The notes: a model not told the origin generated them from the letters alone. A stretch of DNA of 64,000 nt from an uncultured bacterium (GCA_937924755.1 CALEVZ010000013.1:124001-188000), one strand, 5' to 3'. Shown: positions 38,825-46,960, numbered from the stretch's first letter. Made by a program: numbers and translations.

Positions 38825-39782
38825 CGCCGCCCCCCCTCGCCCCGCGGCTACCCGCCTGGCCTGCCGCCACCAGCAATCGCTCCACCAGATGATCGAAGAG
38901 CGCGTGATACTCACGGGCGCCGGGGATCTCGGCGATGGACGAGGGGATAACCACCACCCGCGCCCTGGTACGCGTACGGAACGTCTCGGCGTACTCTTCC
39001 GGGGTGTGCGGGTCCACCACCACGATGGGCACCTGCTGGCCGTTGATCTGCTCCGCCAGCAGCGGCGGCTTGACCAGCACTCCCGGTTCGCTGCGGCAGC
39101 TCATGAAGGCGGGGCCCAAACGCGCCAGGTTGGCCCAGCCGCACTGGGTGATGAAGATCTTGGTGCCAGCGAGGTGGGCCAGTCGGGCTCGCCACCCCTG
39201 AATTCGGCCGGCCAGGTCGGCGGCGAAGGCCTCGGCGTTAGCCTGGAAGGTCGCCACCCGCCCCGGCCGCAGCTGCGCCAGACCGGCGGCGATGGTGCGC
39301 GCGATCACCGCCCCGTTTTCGGGGTTCAACCAGAAGTACGGATCCCCATGCATGAACTGGATAGGTACGAACCCTTCACAGCTAGAGGTGGGCACCTTGA
39401 CCCGCACCGTGCCCTGGGATGCGTCGATCCACAGCGGTTGCCGCAGACGCTCCCGCTGCTCCGGCGTAAGGTTCTCGACGGCATGGAAGATCGCTGCGGA
39501 CTCGTGGAACAGCCCACTCCACACCACCGCCTCGGCCGACACCAGGCCGGCCAGCGCACCCCCCTCCACTTCCAGCCCCGGGCGCAAGACGCAGCCGGTG
39601 AACAACACCGTGATCGCCACATCCCTGCCACCCACGCGCTGGGCGATGGCGGCCAGATCGGCGTTCACCACCGCCACCGGGACGCGCCCTTCCCCCGGAG
39701 GCGCCGCTGCCAGGGCGGCCGCTGCGCCCACTGCGCCCAACCCCAGCCACGCCAGTACGGCACGTATCCGACGCTGTCTCAC
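38817..39782 (-). CDS. ZnuA-like periplasmic protein with Cys in place of metal His
   Basis: The protein has 321 residues with a signal peptide (about 1-27). The fold follows cluster A-I SBPs: VAVVNADLAAIAQRVGG, the long helix, GDPYFWLNP, and VVVDPHTPEEYAETF. At the metal positions, C64 (FTGCVLRPG) stands where ZnuA has its first His, Y149 where NPHxWLDP has His, and C214 (ITQCGWANL) where FHDAYGYF has His. C135, C229 and H145 are nearby. No ATPase or permease is adjacent; instead the gene overlaps the molybdoenzyme gene by 8 bp. It may bind a thiophilic metal or sulfur species for the respiratory complex (inference). Confidence 0.75.
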   Translation of the reverse strand: MRQRRIRAVLAWLGLGAVGAAAALAAAPPGEGRVPVAVVNADLAAIAQRVGGRDVAITVLFTGCVLRPGLEVEGGALAGLVSAEAVVWSGLFHESAAIFHAVENLTPEQRERLRQPLWIDASQGTVRVKVPTSSCEGFVPIQFMHGDPYFWLNPENGAVIARTIAAGLAQLRPGRVATFQANAEAFAADLAGRIQGWRARLAHLAGTKIFITQCGWANLARLGPAFMSCRSEPGVLVKPPLLAEQINGQQVPIVVVDPHTPEEYAETFRTRTRARVVVIPSSIAEIPGAREYHALFDHLVERLLVAAGQAGSRGARGGGDA

Positions 39783-39828
39783 GCTCGCTCCTCCCCCCGG
39801 GTGTACGCTCCCGCCAGCGGCTCCGGCG

Positions 39829-40152
39829 CTACCCGCAGGTTTCAGGCTGCGGGGAATCCGCCGCGTGGTCCACCAGGAACTTCTGCACGTCCTGGAGTTG
39901 CTCCGCCGGCAGCACGTCGGTGAGCTTTTGCGTGCCCTTGTTGTGCACTCCCTTGGCGAAGTAGCGCTTCCACTGCTCCTGGGTCTTACTCAAGGGGGTG
40001 ATCTCGCCCCCCTCGGCTCCCTTGACGTGGCACGACTTGCAGCTCTTCTTGAAGTGGAACCGTCCCTTGTTGGCGCTCCCCTGGGCCAGGGCAAAGCCGC
40101 TGGCGAAGGTCAGCGCCACCACCGCCGCCGCCGCTTTCATCGTCCCTCTCAT
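39829..40152 (-). CDS. Small periplasmic c-type cytochrome
   Basis: The protein has 107 residues. A signal peptide (about 1-24) leads into a monoheme domain with CKSCH near residues 38-42 and a following helix (QEQWKRYFAKGVHNKG). It is the first gene of the respiratory operon; AAGGAGG lies 5 nt before the ATG. It probably exchanges electrons with the molybdenum enzyme or another periplasmic partner. A long leader separates it from the TTGACA promoter. Confidence 0.85.
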   Translation of the reverse strand: MRGTMKAAAAVVALTFASGFALAQGSANKGRFHFKKSCKSCHVKGAEGGEITPLSKTQEQWKRYFAKGVHNKGTQKLTDVLPAEQLQDVQKFLVDHAADSPQPETCG

Positions 40153-40223
40153 CTCGGCCTCCTTGTTCACCTCTTCACAAAGTCTGTCATCAAAGTTGCT
40201 GGCCTTAGGATCGCCAGCAGCTG

Positions 40224-40235
40224 ATATAGGTATAT
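40224..40235. promoter_or_regulatory. AT-rich dyad (ATATA-GG-TATAT) overlapping the -10
   Basis: Five-bp arms ATATA/TATAT flank a GG centre. The dyad covers the predicted -10 element of the respiratory operon, a position typical of a repressor operator. It stands out in a GC-rich genome. Confidence 0.4.
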
Positions 40236-40257
40236 GGTTAAATTTTCGCTTTGTCAA
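40229..40257 (-). promoter_or_regulatory. Sigma-70-type promoter of the respiratory operon
   Basis: On the minus strand TTGACA (40257-40252) is followed after exactly 17 nt by TATACC (40234-40229). The spacer is AT-rich. It drives the cytochrome c, ZnuA-like, molybdoenzyme, 4Fe-4S, NrfD and DUF3373 genes. Confidence 0.7.
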
Positions 40258-40396
40258 GTGGGGATCATTGCTGAGACTCGACGGCGGTCACTTCATGACG
40301 TTGTAGGCGCAACCGCAGCCACCCCTCGCCCTTCCTACCGAGCGGCCATCTTTGCCTCCTCCGCCGCTACCCCACCAGCGGAATGGGGGAGCGAGC

Positions 40397-41425
40397 TCAA
40401 ACCAGGTTGGTAAGGCCAGCCTCCCGGGCCCAGGCGAGGGCCTGGCGCCACTCCTCGGAGGTGAGCCGGCGGGACAGCTCTGGGATATTCACGGCGCGGT
40501 ACTCGGGGCGGTACTGGCTCATGATGTTCACCGCCGTCTGCGGCCCCAGCTCCGCCGCCACCCAGCGCACGAAGCGGTCGGTGCCCGCCAGGTTGTGGGG
40601 CAGCACCAGATGGCGGATCAGAAGGCCCCGCCGCGCCACTCCCCGCTCGTCCACCTCCAGCACCCCCACCTGCCGGTGCATCTCCCGGATGACTGCCGCC
40701 GCCACCTCGGGGTAATCCCGCGCCCCCGCCGAGTACCGCGCGGCCACCTCCCCGTCCTGGTACTTGAAGTCGGGCAGGTAGATATCCACGATGCCGTCGA
40801 GCAGGGCGATGACCTCGGGGTTGTCGTACCCGCCGGTGTTGTACACCAGCGGCAGGCGCAGCCCGCGGGGGATGGCCGCACGCACCCCCTTGATGATGTG
40901 AGGGACCACGTGGCTGGGAGTGACGAAGTTGATGTTGTGGCACCCCCACTGTTGCAGCTCCAGCATCATCTCCGCCAGTCTTTCGATCGCCAGGAAGCTG
41001 CCGTCGCCGCGGTGGTTGATCTCCCAGTTCTGGCAGTAGCAGCACAGCAAGTTGCAGTTGGAGAAAAAGATCGTCCCTGACCCCCGACGCCCCACCAGGG
41101 GCGGCTCCTCGCCGAAATGAGGGGCGGCGGAGTGGACCTTCAACTGTGCCGTCGAGCCGCATACCCCCGTCTCGCCCTTCAACCGGTTGGCCCCGCACCG
41201 CCGGGGACACAGCTCACAGGCGGCCAGCTTTTCCCATAACCGCTCGGCCCGCGCCGCCAGCTCCCCCGAGCGCTCCAGCGCCAGATACCCCGGCTCCCAG
41301 TCCGTCCCCTCCCCCCGCACGGGAGCGGCCATCCGGTGGGCGCGGCTGCAGGCCAGGGGCGCCACCGCCAGCAGCGCTGCCGCCTCCGCCGACAGTTTCA
41401 TGAACGACCGCCGCGAGGAACCCAT
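40397..41425 (-). CDS. Radical SAM protein with Tat-like signal (PflA/PflX-type)
   Basis: The protein has 342 residues. The radical SAM motif is C-x3-C-x2-C (CNLLCCYC), following FFS, and is preceded by a Cys pair motif CELCPRRCGANRLKG and GVCG as in the PflX/AmmeMemoRadiSam-type group (COG1313/1180). The downstream LVYNTGGYDNPEV and DIYLPDFKY are typical. The N terminus reads SSRRSFMKLSAEAAALLAVAPLAC, a twin-arginine signal that also contains a possible lipobox. GGGAGGTGG precedes the ATG at 41425. The substrate is unknown, and export of a radical SAM enzyme is unusual. Confidence 0.88.
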   Translation of the reverse strand: MGSSRRSFMKLSAEAAALLAVAPLACSRAHRMAAPVRGEGTDWEPGYLALERSGELAARAERLWEKLAACELCPRRCGANRLKGETGVCGSTAQLKVHSAAPHFGEEPPLVGRRGSGTIFFSNCNLLCCYCQNWEINHRGDGSFLAIERLAEMMLELQQWGCHNINFVTPSHVVPHIIKGVRAAIPRGLRLPLVYNTGGYDNPEVIALLDGIVDIYLPDFKYQDGEVAARYSAGARDYPEVAAAVIREMHRQVGVLEVDERGVARRGLLIRHLVLPHNLAGTDRFVRWVAAELGPQTAVNIMSQYRPEYRAVNIPELSRRLTSEEWRQALAWAREAGLTNLV

Positions 41426-41627
41426 GGCCACCTCCCAGCGAACACGTCGCTGACATCCAACATCGGTTCTCGGACACGCCTCGGCAACGATGCAGAGGCC
41501 AGACGGCCACCGAAAGACCAACCCGGCGCGGTGAACCTTGCGCACCAGCGCGGCGCCGGTCGACCCCGTGCTTTTGAGGAGGACACTGCAAAGGTGCCCG
41601 GCGTGGGCCGTAAGCGCCTGATGGGAT

Positions 41628-41714
41628 TGGTGCCGGAGGTGGGAGTCGAACCCACACGGGCGCGGGGCCCGGGGGATTTTGAGTCCCCTGCGTCTGCCAT
41701 TCCGCCACTCCGGC
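41628..41714 (-). tRNA. tRNA-Leu (anticodon CAA)
   Basis: Read on the minus strand, the acceptor GCCGGAG pairs with CTCCGGC, followed by A and an encoded CCA. The anticodon stem GGGGA/TCCCC encloses CTCAAAA, giving anticodon CAA. A long variable arm (GGGCCCCGCGCCC region) and the T loop GTTCGACTC complete a class II leucine tRNA of 87 nt including CCA. Confidence 0.95.
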
Positions 41715-41753
41715 GCGGCCGGCATTGTGGGCCAGTCGGCCACAGCGGTCAAG

Positions 41754-41759
41754 TAGAAT
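41754..41759 (+). promoter_or_regulatory. Leaderless-type -10 hexamer (TAGAAT)
   Basis: TAGAAT lies 6 nt before the ATG at 41766. The spacer TCCTCC is pyrimidine-only, so no Shine-Dalgarno pairing is possible. Confidence 0.55.
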
Positions 41760-41765
41760 TCCTCC

Positions 41766-43241
41766 ATGGCTACCGCTGCCGAACAGATCGCCACCTCCCT
41801 CGCCAGCGCCTACCCCCTCACCTTCGTGGTCTCCCCCGAGGAGGACCGCATCGAACGGCTGTTGATGCGCTTCGCCGCCGGCGCCAAGCCGCAGCCACTG
41901 CCGTTGGCCATCTGGAACTGCCTGCAGGGATTTGCTGGACAGCCAGAGACCAGCGAGCCCACCGCCGCCCTCACCTGGTTGGCCACCGAGGCGCCCCGAG
42001 GGCTCTACCTCCTGAAGGACCTGCCCGCCCTCCTGCCGGGCAACCGGCCGCTACTGCGCGCCCTGCGCGACACCGCTGCCGCCGTGCGCAACACCGGCAA
42101 GTTCCTCTTCCTCATCACCTCCGACCTAGACCTGCCGGCCGAGCTCAAGCCCATGAGCTACGTGGTCACCTCCCTGTTCCCCGACGAGAGCGAAATCACC
42201 GCCCTGGTGCAGGGCCTTCTCCAGCAGGCCCGGCGGGCCAGCGACACCACCACCGTGGAGGGTCTCGTCGGAGCGCTGCGGGGCATGAGCCTGTCGGAGG
42301 TGGAGCACCTGCTGCGGCGCCTGCTCGGCCGCCACCAGACCCTGGACGATCGTTTCATGACCGACGTGTTGGCCGAAAAGGAGCAGATCACCCGCAAAGA
42401 GGGCATCCTGGAGTTCGTGCCCCCCTCCACCCGCATGGACGAAGTGGGCGGTCTCGACCAGCTCAAGGCCTGGATGCGGCAGCGCTCCACCCTCTTTACC
42501 CCCGAGGCCCGCGCCCAGGGGCTTCCCAAACCCCGGGGGGTGCTGCTCATGGGCATGTCCGGCTGTGGCAAGTCGTTGGCAGTGAAGGCTGTGGCCAACG
42601 AGTGGAAGCTCCCCCTTTTCCGCCTCGACATGAACCTGGTATTCGCCGGCGTGCAGGGCAACCCCGAGTGGACCTTCCACCGCGCCCTCCAGGCGGTGGA
42701 GGCGGTGGCCCCGGCGGTGCTATGGATCGACGAGGTGGAGATGGGAGTGGCGGGGTACGCCGAGGGGGAGACCGGCCCCCTGCGGCGCATCTTCTCCACC
42801 TTTCTGACGTGGATGCAGGAGCACACCGCCGACGTCTTCGTGGCCGCCACCGCCAACCGCATCCACCTGCTGCCCGCCGAGGTGATCCGTAAGGGGCGCT
42901 TCGATCAGGTGTTTTTCGTCGAGCTGCCCAACGAGGAGGAGCGCAAGGAGATCCTCGCCATTCACATGCGCAAGCAGCGCCTGGACCCCGGAAAGTACGA
43001 CCTGGTGCTGCTGGCCTCCGCCACCAAGGGGTGGAACGGCGCCGAAATCGAGCAGGCGGTCATCTCCGCCCGCATCACCTGCTTCGCCCAAAACCGCCCG
43101 GTGGAGGAGAAGGACCTCCTCTTCGCCGCCGGGCAAATCGTCCCCCTGTCGTACACCATGGCGGAGCAGATTAAGGCCATCCGCGCTTGGGCCCGCACCC
43201 GCGCCCTGCCTGCCACCACCCCATCCAAGCCCGAAATGTAG
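41766..43241 (+). CDS. AAA+ ATPase, Ycf46-like
   Basis: The protein has 491 residues. An N-terminal domain (about 1-225) without a nucleotide site is followed by one AAA+ module with Walker A GMSGCGKS (about 262-269), Walker B VLWIDEVE, sensor region ATANRIHLLP and an Arg-finger-like RKGRFDQVFFVELP. This is the Ycf46 arrangement, found in cyanobacteria, plastids and scattered bacteria; its role is unknown, with a link to carbon metabolism suggested in cyanobacteria. It is monocistronic and convergent with the vWA-FHA gene. Confidence 0.9.
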   Translation: MATAAEQIATSLASAYPLTFVVSPEEDRIERLLMRFAAGAKPQPLPLAIWNCLQGFAGQPETSEPTAALTWLATEAPRGLYLLKDLPALLPGNRPLLRALRDTAAAVRNTGKFLFLITSDLDLPAELKPMSYVVTSLFPDESEITALVQGLLQQARRASDTTTVEGLVGALRGMSLSEVEHLLRRLLGRHQTLDDRFMTDVLAEKEQITRKEGILEFVPPSTRMDEVGGLDQLKAWMRQRSTLFTPEARAQGLPKPRGVLLMGMSGCGKSLAVKAVANEWKLPLFRLDMNLVFAGVQGNPEWTFHRALQAVEAVAPAVLWIDEVEMGVAGYAEGETGPLRRIFSTFLTWMQEHTADVFVAATANRIHLLPAEVIRKGRFDQVFFVELPNEEERKEILAIHMRKQRLDPGKYDLVLLASATKGWNGAEIEQAVISARITCFAQNRPVEEKDLLFAAGQIVPLSYTMAEQIKAIRAWARTRALPATTPSKPEM

Positions 43242-43263
43242 GCGACCGCCCCGACTCCCCGGC

Positions 43264-43298
43264 GCCGTGCCCGTGTCAGCGCCCGTGCCCGTGCCTGG
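43264..43298. repeat. Degenerate hexamer tract (CCCGTG)n
   Basis: A short run of CCCGTG/GCCCGT-type hexamers lies just after the AAA+ stop codon. It resembles the tract after the exbD-like gene at 47.4 kb (same period, complementary strand CACGGG). Confidence 0.4.
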
Positions 43299-43470
43299 AA
43301 GTGAAAGCGGCGGCGCCGTCGCCGTCTCTGTCTGGAAAACCGCCACGAGGCTTGTTGCGCCGGGCGGGGAAACTTCTCGCCCTCGAAAGGCCCCCTGGCG
43401 CAACGACTCGAGAATCAGGACGACGGCGGTGCCGCCGGTCGACGCGAGAAACCCCCGTTTCTGGCGGCGA

Positions 43471-44739
43471 TCACACCCCGCGGGGGCGCAGCTGCAGACG
43501 GAACTCCAGCTCCACCTCGCCGGCGCGGATGACGTCGCCCGGCTTAAGCTGCGCCGAGCGCACCCGCACCCCATTCACCCGCGTGCCGTTGGTGGACCCC
43601 AGATCCACCACGTAGAAGGCGCCATCTTTAGGGACGATCTTGAGGTGCTGCCCCGACACGGTGGGATCGACGATGGCCACGGTGTTAGGCCCTTGCGCCC
43701 GGCCCACGGCGAACGCCTTGTCCAGGGGCAGCACGAAGGTACGCGGCACCTTGCGCGGCTCCCTCACCACCACCACCGCCTGCTCCTCCAGGACGAAGGT
43801 GCGGTCCAGCCGCTCCTCGAGAGGTTGCTTGGCGAAGACCTCTGGGTCCAGAACCGTCTCCGGCGCCTCGGCCGCCGTGGCGGCGCCAACCGTCTCGCCC
43901 AGAGCGTGCGCCTCCGGCAGGGCGCAGCGAGCGCATTCCACCTCCCACTCGGCCAGCGGTGCGCCGCAGCGCTCGCAGCGGCGGCGGCGCTCCTCGGCGC
44001 GGTGGCGCAGCCACAGGGCGACGCCGATGGCAAGCCCCAGCAGCGCCACGACGCCGACCGCCAGCAGGGCGGGGTTGAACGAGGGCGCCGGCGCGGTCAC
44101 CGGCTCCGGCGCAGAAGCCGGGGTCGGTGGCGGAGGGGGAGTAGGAGTGGGCGCCACCTCCGCCGCCACCGCGGCGCGGGCCTCCTCCAGGTGCCGGAGC
44201 ACCGCGGGCACCGATCCCGCCCCGAGAACCCCGGCGTAGCTGCCGCGGGTCAGCAGAGCCAGGCGGCGCAGGGTGCGCTCATCGAGCTGTCGCCCGAGCC
44301 CCACCGCGACGATCCGCACGCGGTTGACCTCGCACAGGCGGGCCACGTCCTCCAGGGTGGTGGCGGAGTTTTCGTCCACCCCGTCGGTGACCAGGACGAT
44401 GACACCCCCGCCGGGAAGGGCGCGGGCGGCGGTGAAGAGGGCGTCGTGCAGTAGCGTGAACTGACCCGCCGGCGTCAACTCCCCGAGTGTCGCCAGCACC
44501 CGGAACCGACTCGAGCCCGGCGGTGCCAACCAGAGCGGCGCGTCATTGAAAGCCACCAACGCTACGTCGCTCCCCTCGGGCAGTCGCTCGGCCACCTCGG
44601 CGACCAGCTTGCGGGCCGCCTCGATCTCCGCCGCCCGCAGCGAACGGCTGGTATCGACGGCGAAGACGACCGGCTGCGCCGCGGCACCGGCGGCGACAGC
44701 AAAACTCGTGAGGATCGGCAAGACGAGCTTGACACGCAT
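43471..44739 (-). CDS. vWA-FHA membrane protein
   Basis: The protein has 422 residues: a signal/membrane segment (about 1-20), a von Willebrand A domain (about 25-190) with MIDAS FAVDTSRSLR and VTDGVDEN, a Pro-rich linker, a membrane helix (about 243-262), a zinc ribbon (CERCGAPLAEWEVECARC), and a C-terminal FHA domain (about 325-420) with VGRA, SGQH and STNGT. The FHA domain would read phosphothreonine in the cytoplasm, so it may relay signals from kinases such as the one at 55.7 kb (inference). The ATG at 44739 is set by the TACGAT element 6 nt upstream. Confidence 0.88.
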   Translation of the reverse strand: MRVKLVLPILTSFAVAAGAAAQPVVFAVDTSRSLRAAEIEAARKLVAEVAERLPEGSDVALVAFNDAPLWLAPPGSSRFRVLATLGELTPAGQFTLLHDALFTAARALPGGGVIVLVTDGVDENSATTLEDVARLCEVNRVRIVAVGLGRQLDERTLRRLALLTRGSYAGVLGAGSVPAVLRHLEEARAAVAAEVAPTPTPPPPPTPASAPEPVTAPAPSFNPALLAVGVVALLGLAIGVALWLRHRAEERRRRCERCGAPLAEWEVECARCALPEAHALGETVGAATAAEAPETVLDPEVFAKQPLEERLDRTFVLEEQAVVVVREPRKVPRTFVLPLDKAFAVGRAQGPNTVAIVDPTVSGQHLKIVPKDGAFYVVDLGSTNGTRVNGVRVRSAQLKPGDVIRAGEVELEFRLQLRPRGV

Positions 44740-44745
44740 GGACGT

Positions 44746-44751
44746 ATCGTA
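44746..44751 (-). promoter_or_regulatory. Leaderless-type -10 hexamer (TACGAT)
   Basis: On the minus strand TACGAT lies 6 nt before the ATG at 44739, with ACGTCC between them and no Shine-Dalgarno sequence. Confidence 0.55.
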
Positions 44752-44832
44752 GCGCAAACCCCGACGACGCGCGTTGCCCGAGCCACTCTCCCTCTCGCCC
44801 GTCACCGATCAGGCCAGGAGAGTAGCAGCCCT

Positions 44833-45255
44833 CTAGCGAAGCGTGACGGTGGCCACGAACTCGCCGCGGTTGTTGCGGGTGTCCCTGTCGTTGGGCCCGA
44901 GGAACAGGCGGCCATCCACCCGCACGACGAAGGAGGTGTCGGCGCCCACCAGAAACGGCGTTCCGTCCTCGCCGATCTTGCCGATCAGCGCCACGTGCTG
45001 AGCGTCAGGCACGACATTGTACTTGGCCCATTCGGGGTGGCCCGGCACCCCGTCGGGGCCGCCGCTCACCGTGGCGTTGGCGAACACCTCGCCGCTAGCC
45101 TTGATGGCCACCTTCTTGCCCAGCACCACATCGATGCCGGTGTCCGTCCATGACTGGTCGCCGGCCACCACCACATCCCGCACCACGGGCTTGGCGCAGG
45201 CAACCGCCGCCAGCACGAGTACGAGCACCATCGAGCGAACCACGACCTTGTTCAT
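44833..45255 (-). CDS. Lipoprotein with LecA/PA-IL-like lectin domain
   Basis: The protein has 140 residues. A lipoprotein signal ends at VLAAVAC (Cys near residue 20). The mature part, VVVAGDQSWTDTGIDVVLGKKVAIKASGEV and then PDGVPGHPEW, ALIGKIGEDG and GRLFLGPNDRDTRNNRGEF, follows the LecA/PA-IL fold (jelly-roll galactose-binding lectin), including the Asn/Asp residues near the Ca2+/sugar site. GGAGGG precedes the ATG. It is probably attached to the outer membrane; the ligand is unproven. Confidence 0.75.
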   Translation of the reverse strand: MNKVVVRSMVLVLVLAAVACAKPVVRDVVVAGDQSWTDTGIDVVLGKKVAIKASGEVFANATVSGGPDGVPGHPEWAKYNVVPDAQHVALIGKIGEDGTPFLVGADTSFVVRVDGRLFLGPNDRDTRNNRGEFVATVTLR

Positions 45256-45428
45256 GCTCCGAACCCTCCCCGCGGGCCTCGCCCGCGTCGGCCGCGGGAT
45301 TGTAGTGGACGCGCCGGGCCGCCCACAAGCTACGCTGCCAACTTGGCATCCCGAGAGGACAGCGAGCCTGGCTGCGCCAGGCAGCAGCGTACCCCAGGCT
45401 GGCACCGCTCTTGTAGGATGGGGCACGA

Positions 45429-46337
45429 ATGGCGTCGCTGCGGGACCGCCGCTTTCGCCTTGCCCTCGAGCTTTCCCTCGTGGTGCACTTGCTGCTGCTC
45501 TGGTTGGCTCCGCAGGGCCACGATTTGATGGCGGCGCTGCTGCACGCCCCAGCCCCCCCCCCCGCCCCCGTCCCCCCGCTCGAGAGGCCGATCCGCTTTG
45601 AACTGGTTGAACTTCCCCACACCGAGCAAGCGCCCCCCCGGCGCCCCGACGCCGCCGCTTCCGATCTTTCCCGCCGCGCCGGCGGTGGCGAGGGCGAACC
45701 CCAGGCTGACCGCCCGGGAGTGCGCGGCACCACCTGGGAGTTGCGTCAGGCCCCCGGCTCGGAGCCCGTTCCTGTGCCAGCGCCAGCGCCCCCGCAGGCG
45801 ACCCAACCGCAGACTGCCGAGGAAAAGACACCCAGAGAACAAGCGGCCGACGCTGGCAGCGCCGCGGTGCTGGAGCCGCCCCGCGAGCCGGTCCGCGAGC
45901 CCGCGCCCCCCCGGCCCGTGCTGCAGGGGCTTTCCCCCATGCGGGCCCCTTCCACCCTGGGTGGCATCACCCCCGATCGGCGGGGCGGGCAGGTGGACCT
46001 GGGACCCCTCTCCTTCGACACCCAGTGGTACGACTGGGGGCCCTACGCCGCCGAGATGCTGCGTCGCATCCGCTACCACTGGCGCATCCCGGAAATCGCC
46101 ATGCTGGGGGTGCAGGGGGTGGTGCGGATCCACTTCAAGATCGAGCGCGACGGCCGCGTCACGGGGCTGGAGATCCAGCGGGAATCGTCCCATCCCCCCA
46201 TGGATTTCGCGGCCCGTGACGCCATCTTGAACGCCTCTCCCCTGCCCCCCCTGCCCAAAGACCTCACCGGGGTAGAGCGGGAAGGGGTTACCATCACCTT
46301 CTTTTACAACGTCCGTCCTCCGGACGACGGGAGGTAG
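45429..46337 (+). CDS. tonB: TonB-family energy transducer
   Basis: The protein has 302 residues: one N-terminal membrane helix (about 13-28, LSLVVHLLLLWLAP) containing the SxxxH-type pattern, a long Pro/Glu-rich periplasmic linker (about 40-200), and a TonB C-terminal domain (about 205-300) ending in the ITFFYNV strand. It passes proton-motive energy from ExbB/ExbD to outer-membrane receptors. A TAGGAT element lies 9 nt before the ATG. The exbB- and exbD-like genes follow at once. Confidence 0.88.
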   Translation: MASLRDRRFRLALELSLVVHLLLLWLAPQGHDLMAALLHAPAPPPAPVPPLERPIRFELVELPHTEQAPPRRPDAAASDLSRRAGGGEGEPQADRPGVRGTTWELRQAPGSEPVPVPAPAPPQATQPQTAEEKTPREQAADAGSAAVLEPPREPVREPAPPRPVLQGLSPMRAPSTLGGITPDRRGGQVDLGPLSFDTQWYDWGPYAAEMLRRIRYHWRIPEIAMLGVQGVVRIHFKIERDGRVTGLEIQRESSHPPMDFAARDAILNASPLPPLPKDLTGVEREGVTITFFYNVRPPDDGR

Positions 46338-46339
46338 TC

Positions 46340-46960
46340 GTGTTCGATTGGCTGGTCAAAGGCGGCCCTGTCATGATCCCCCTGGCGCTGCTGTCCATCG
46401 TCGCTCTGGCGATCATTTTCGAGCGACTGTGGGCGCTGCGCCCGGCGCGCTTTCTCGACCCGGCGCAGGTGGCGGTCCTGTCGGAACTTTTGGCCGCCCG
46501 CGATTTCGGCCGCGCCGCCGCCTACTGCCGCGACCACGAAGGGCCCTTCGCCACCCTGGTGGCCACCCTCATCGAACACCGCAACGCCCCCTACGAAGAG
46601 CTGCGGGAGCTCCTCGAGGACACCGGGCGGCACCAGCTGAGGCAGCTGCAGCGGGGCCTGCCGGCGCTGTCTACGGTGGTCTCGGCCGCCCCCTTGCTGG
46701 GACTGCTGGGCACCGTGCTGGGCATGATCCGGGTCTTCGAGAGCGTCTCCCTCACCGGCGCCGTGCGCGGCGAGCAGCTCTCCGCCGGTATCGCCACCGC
46801 CCTCATCACCACCGCCACTGGCCTCGTGATCGCCATCCCCGCCCTGTTCCTGCACTCCTACCTGGAGAGCCGGGCGGACGAGCTTCTGCACGCCATCGAG
46901 GCTCGCACCATCGAGCTCGTCCACCTGGCGCGGCGGAGCTCGGAAGAGGGCGCGGCATGA
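46340..46960 (+). CDS. exbB: ExbB/TolQ-type proton-channel subunit
   Basis: The protein has 206 residues and three membrane helices (about 9-30, 110-135 and 150-170), with the MotA/TolQ/ExbB signature AAPLLGLLGTVLGMI and the GIATALITTATGLVIAIPA helix. It forms the pentameric stator with the ExbD-type protein. It starts at a GTG after GGGAGGT, and its stop overlaps the next start (ATGA). Confidence 0.9.
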   Translation: MFDWLVKGGPVMIPLALLSIVALAIIFERLWALRPARFLDPAQVAVLSELLAARDFGRAAAYCRDHEGPFATLVATLIEHRNAPYEELRELLEDTGRHQLRQLQRGLPALSTVVSAAPLLGLLGTVLGMIRVFESVSLTGAVRGEQLSAGIATALITTATGLVIAIPALFLHSYLESRADELLHAIEARTIELVHLARRSSEEGAA

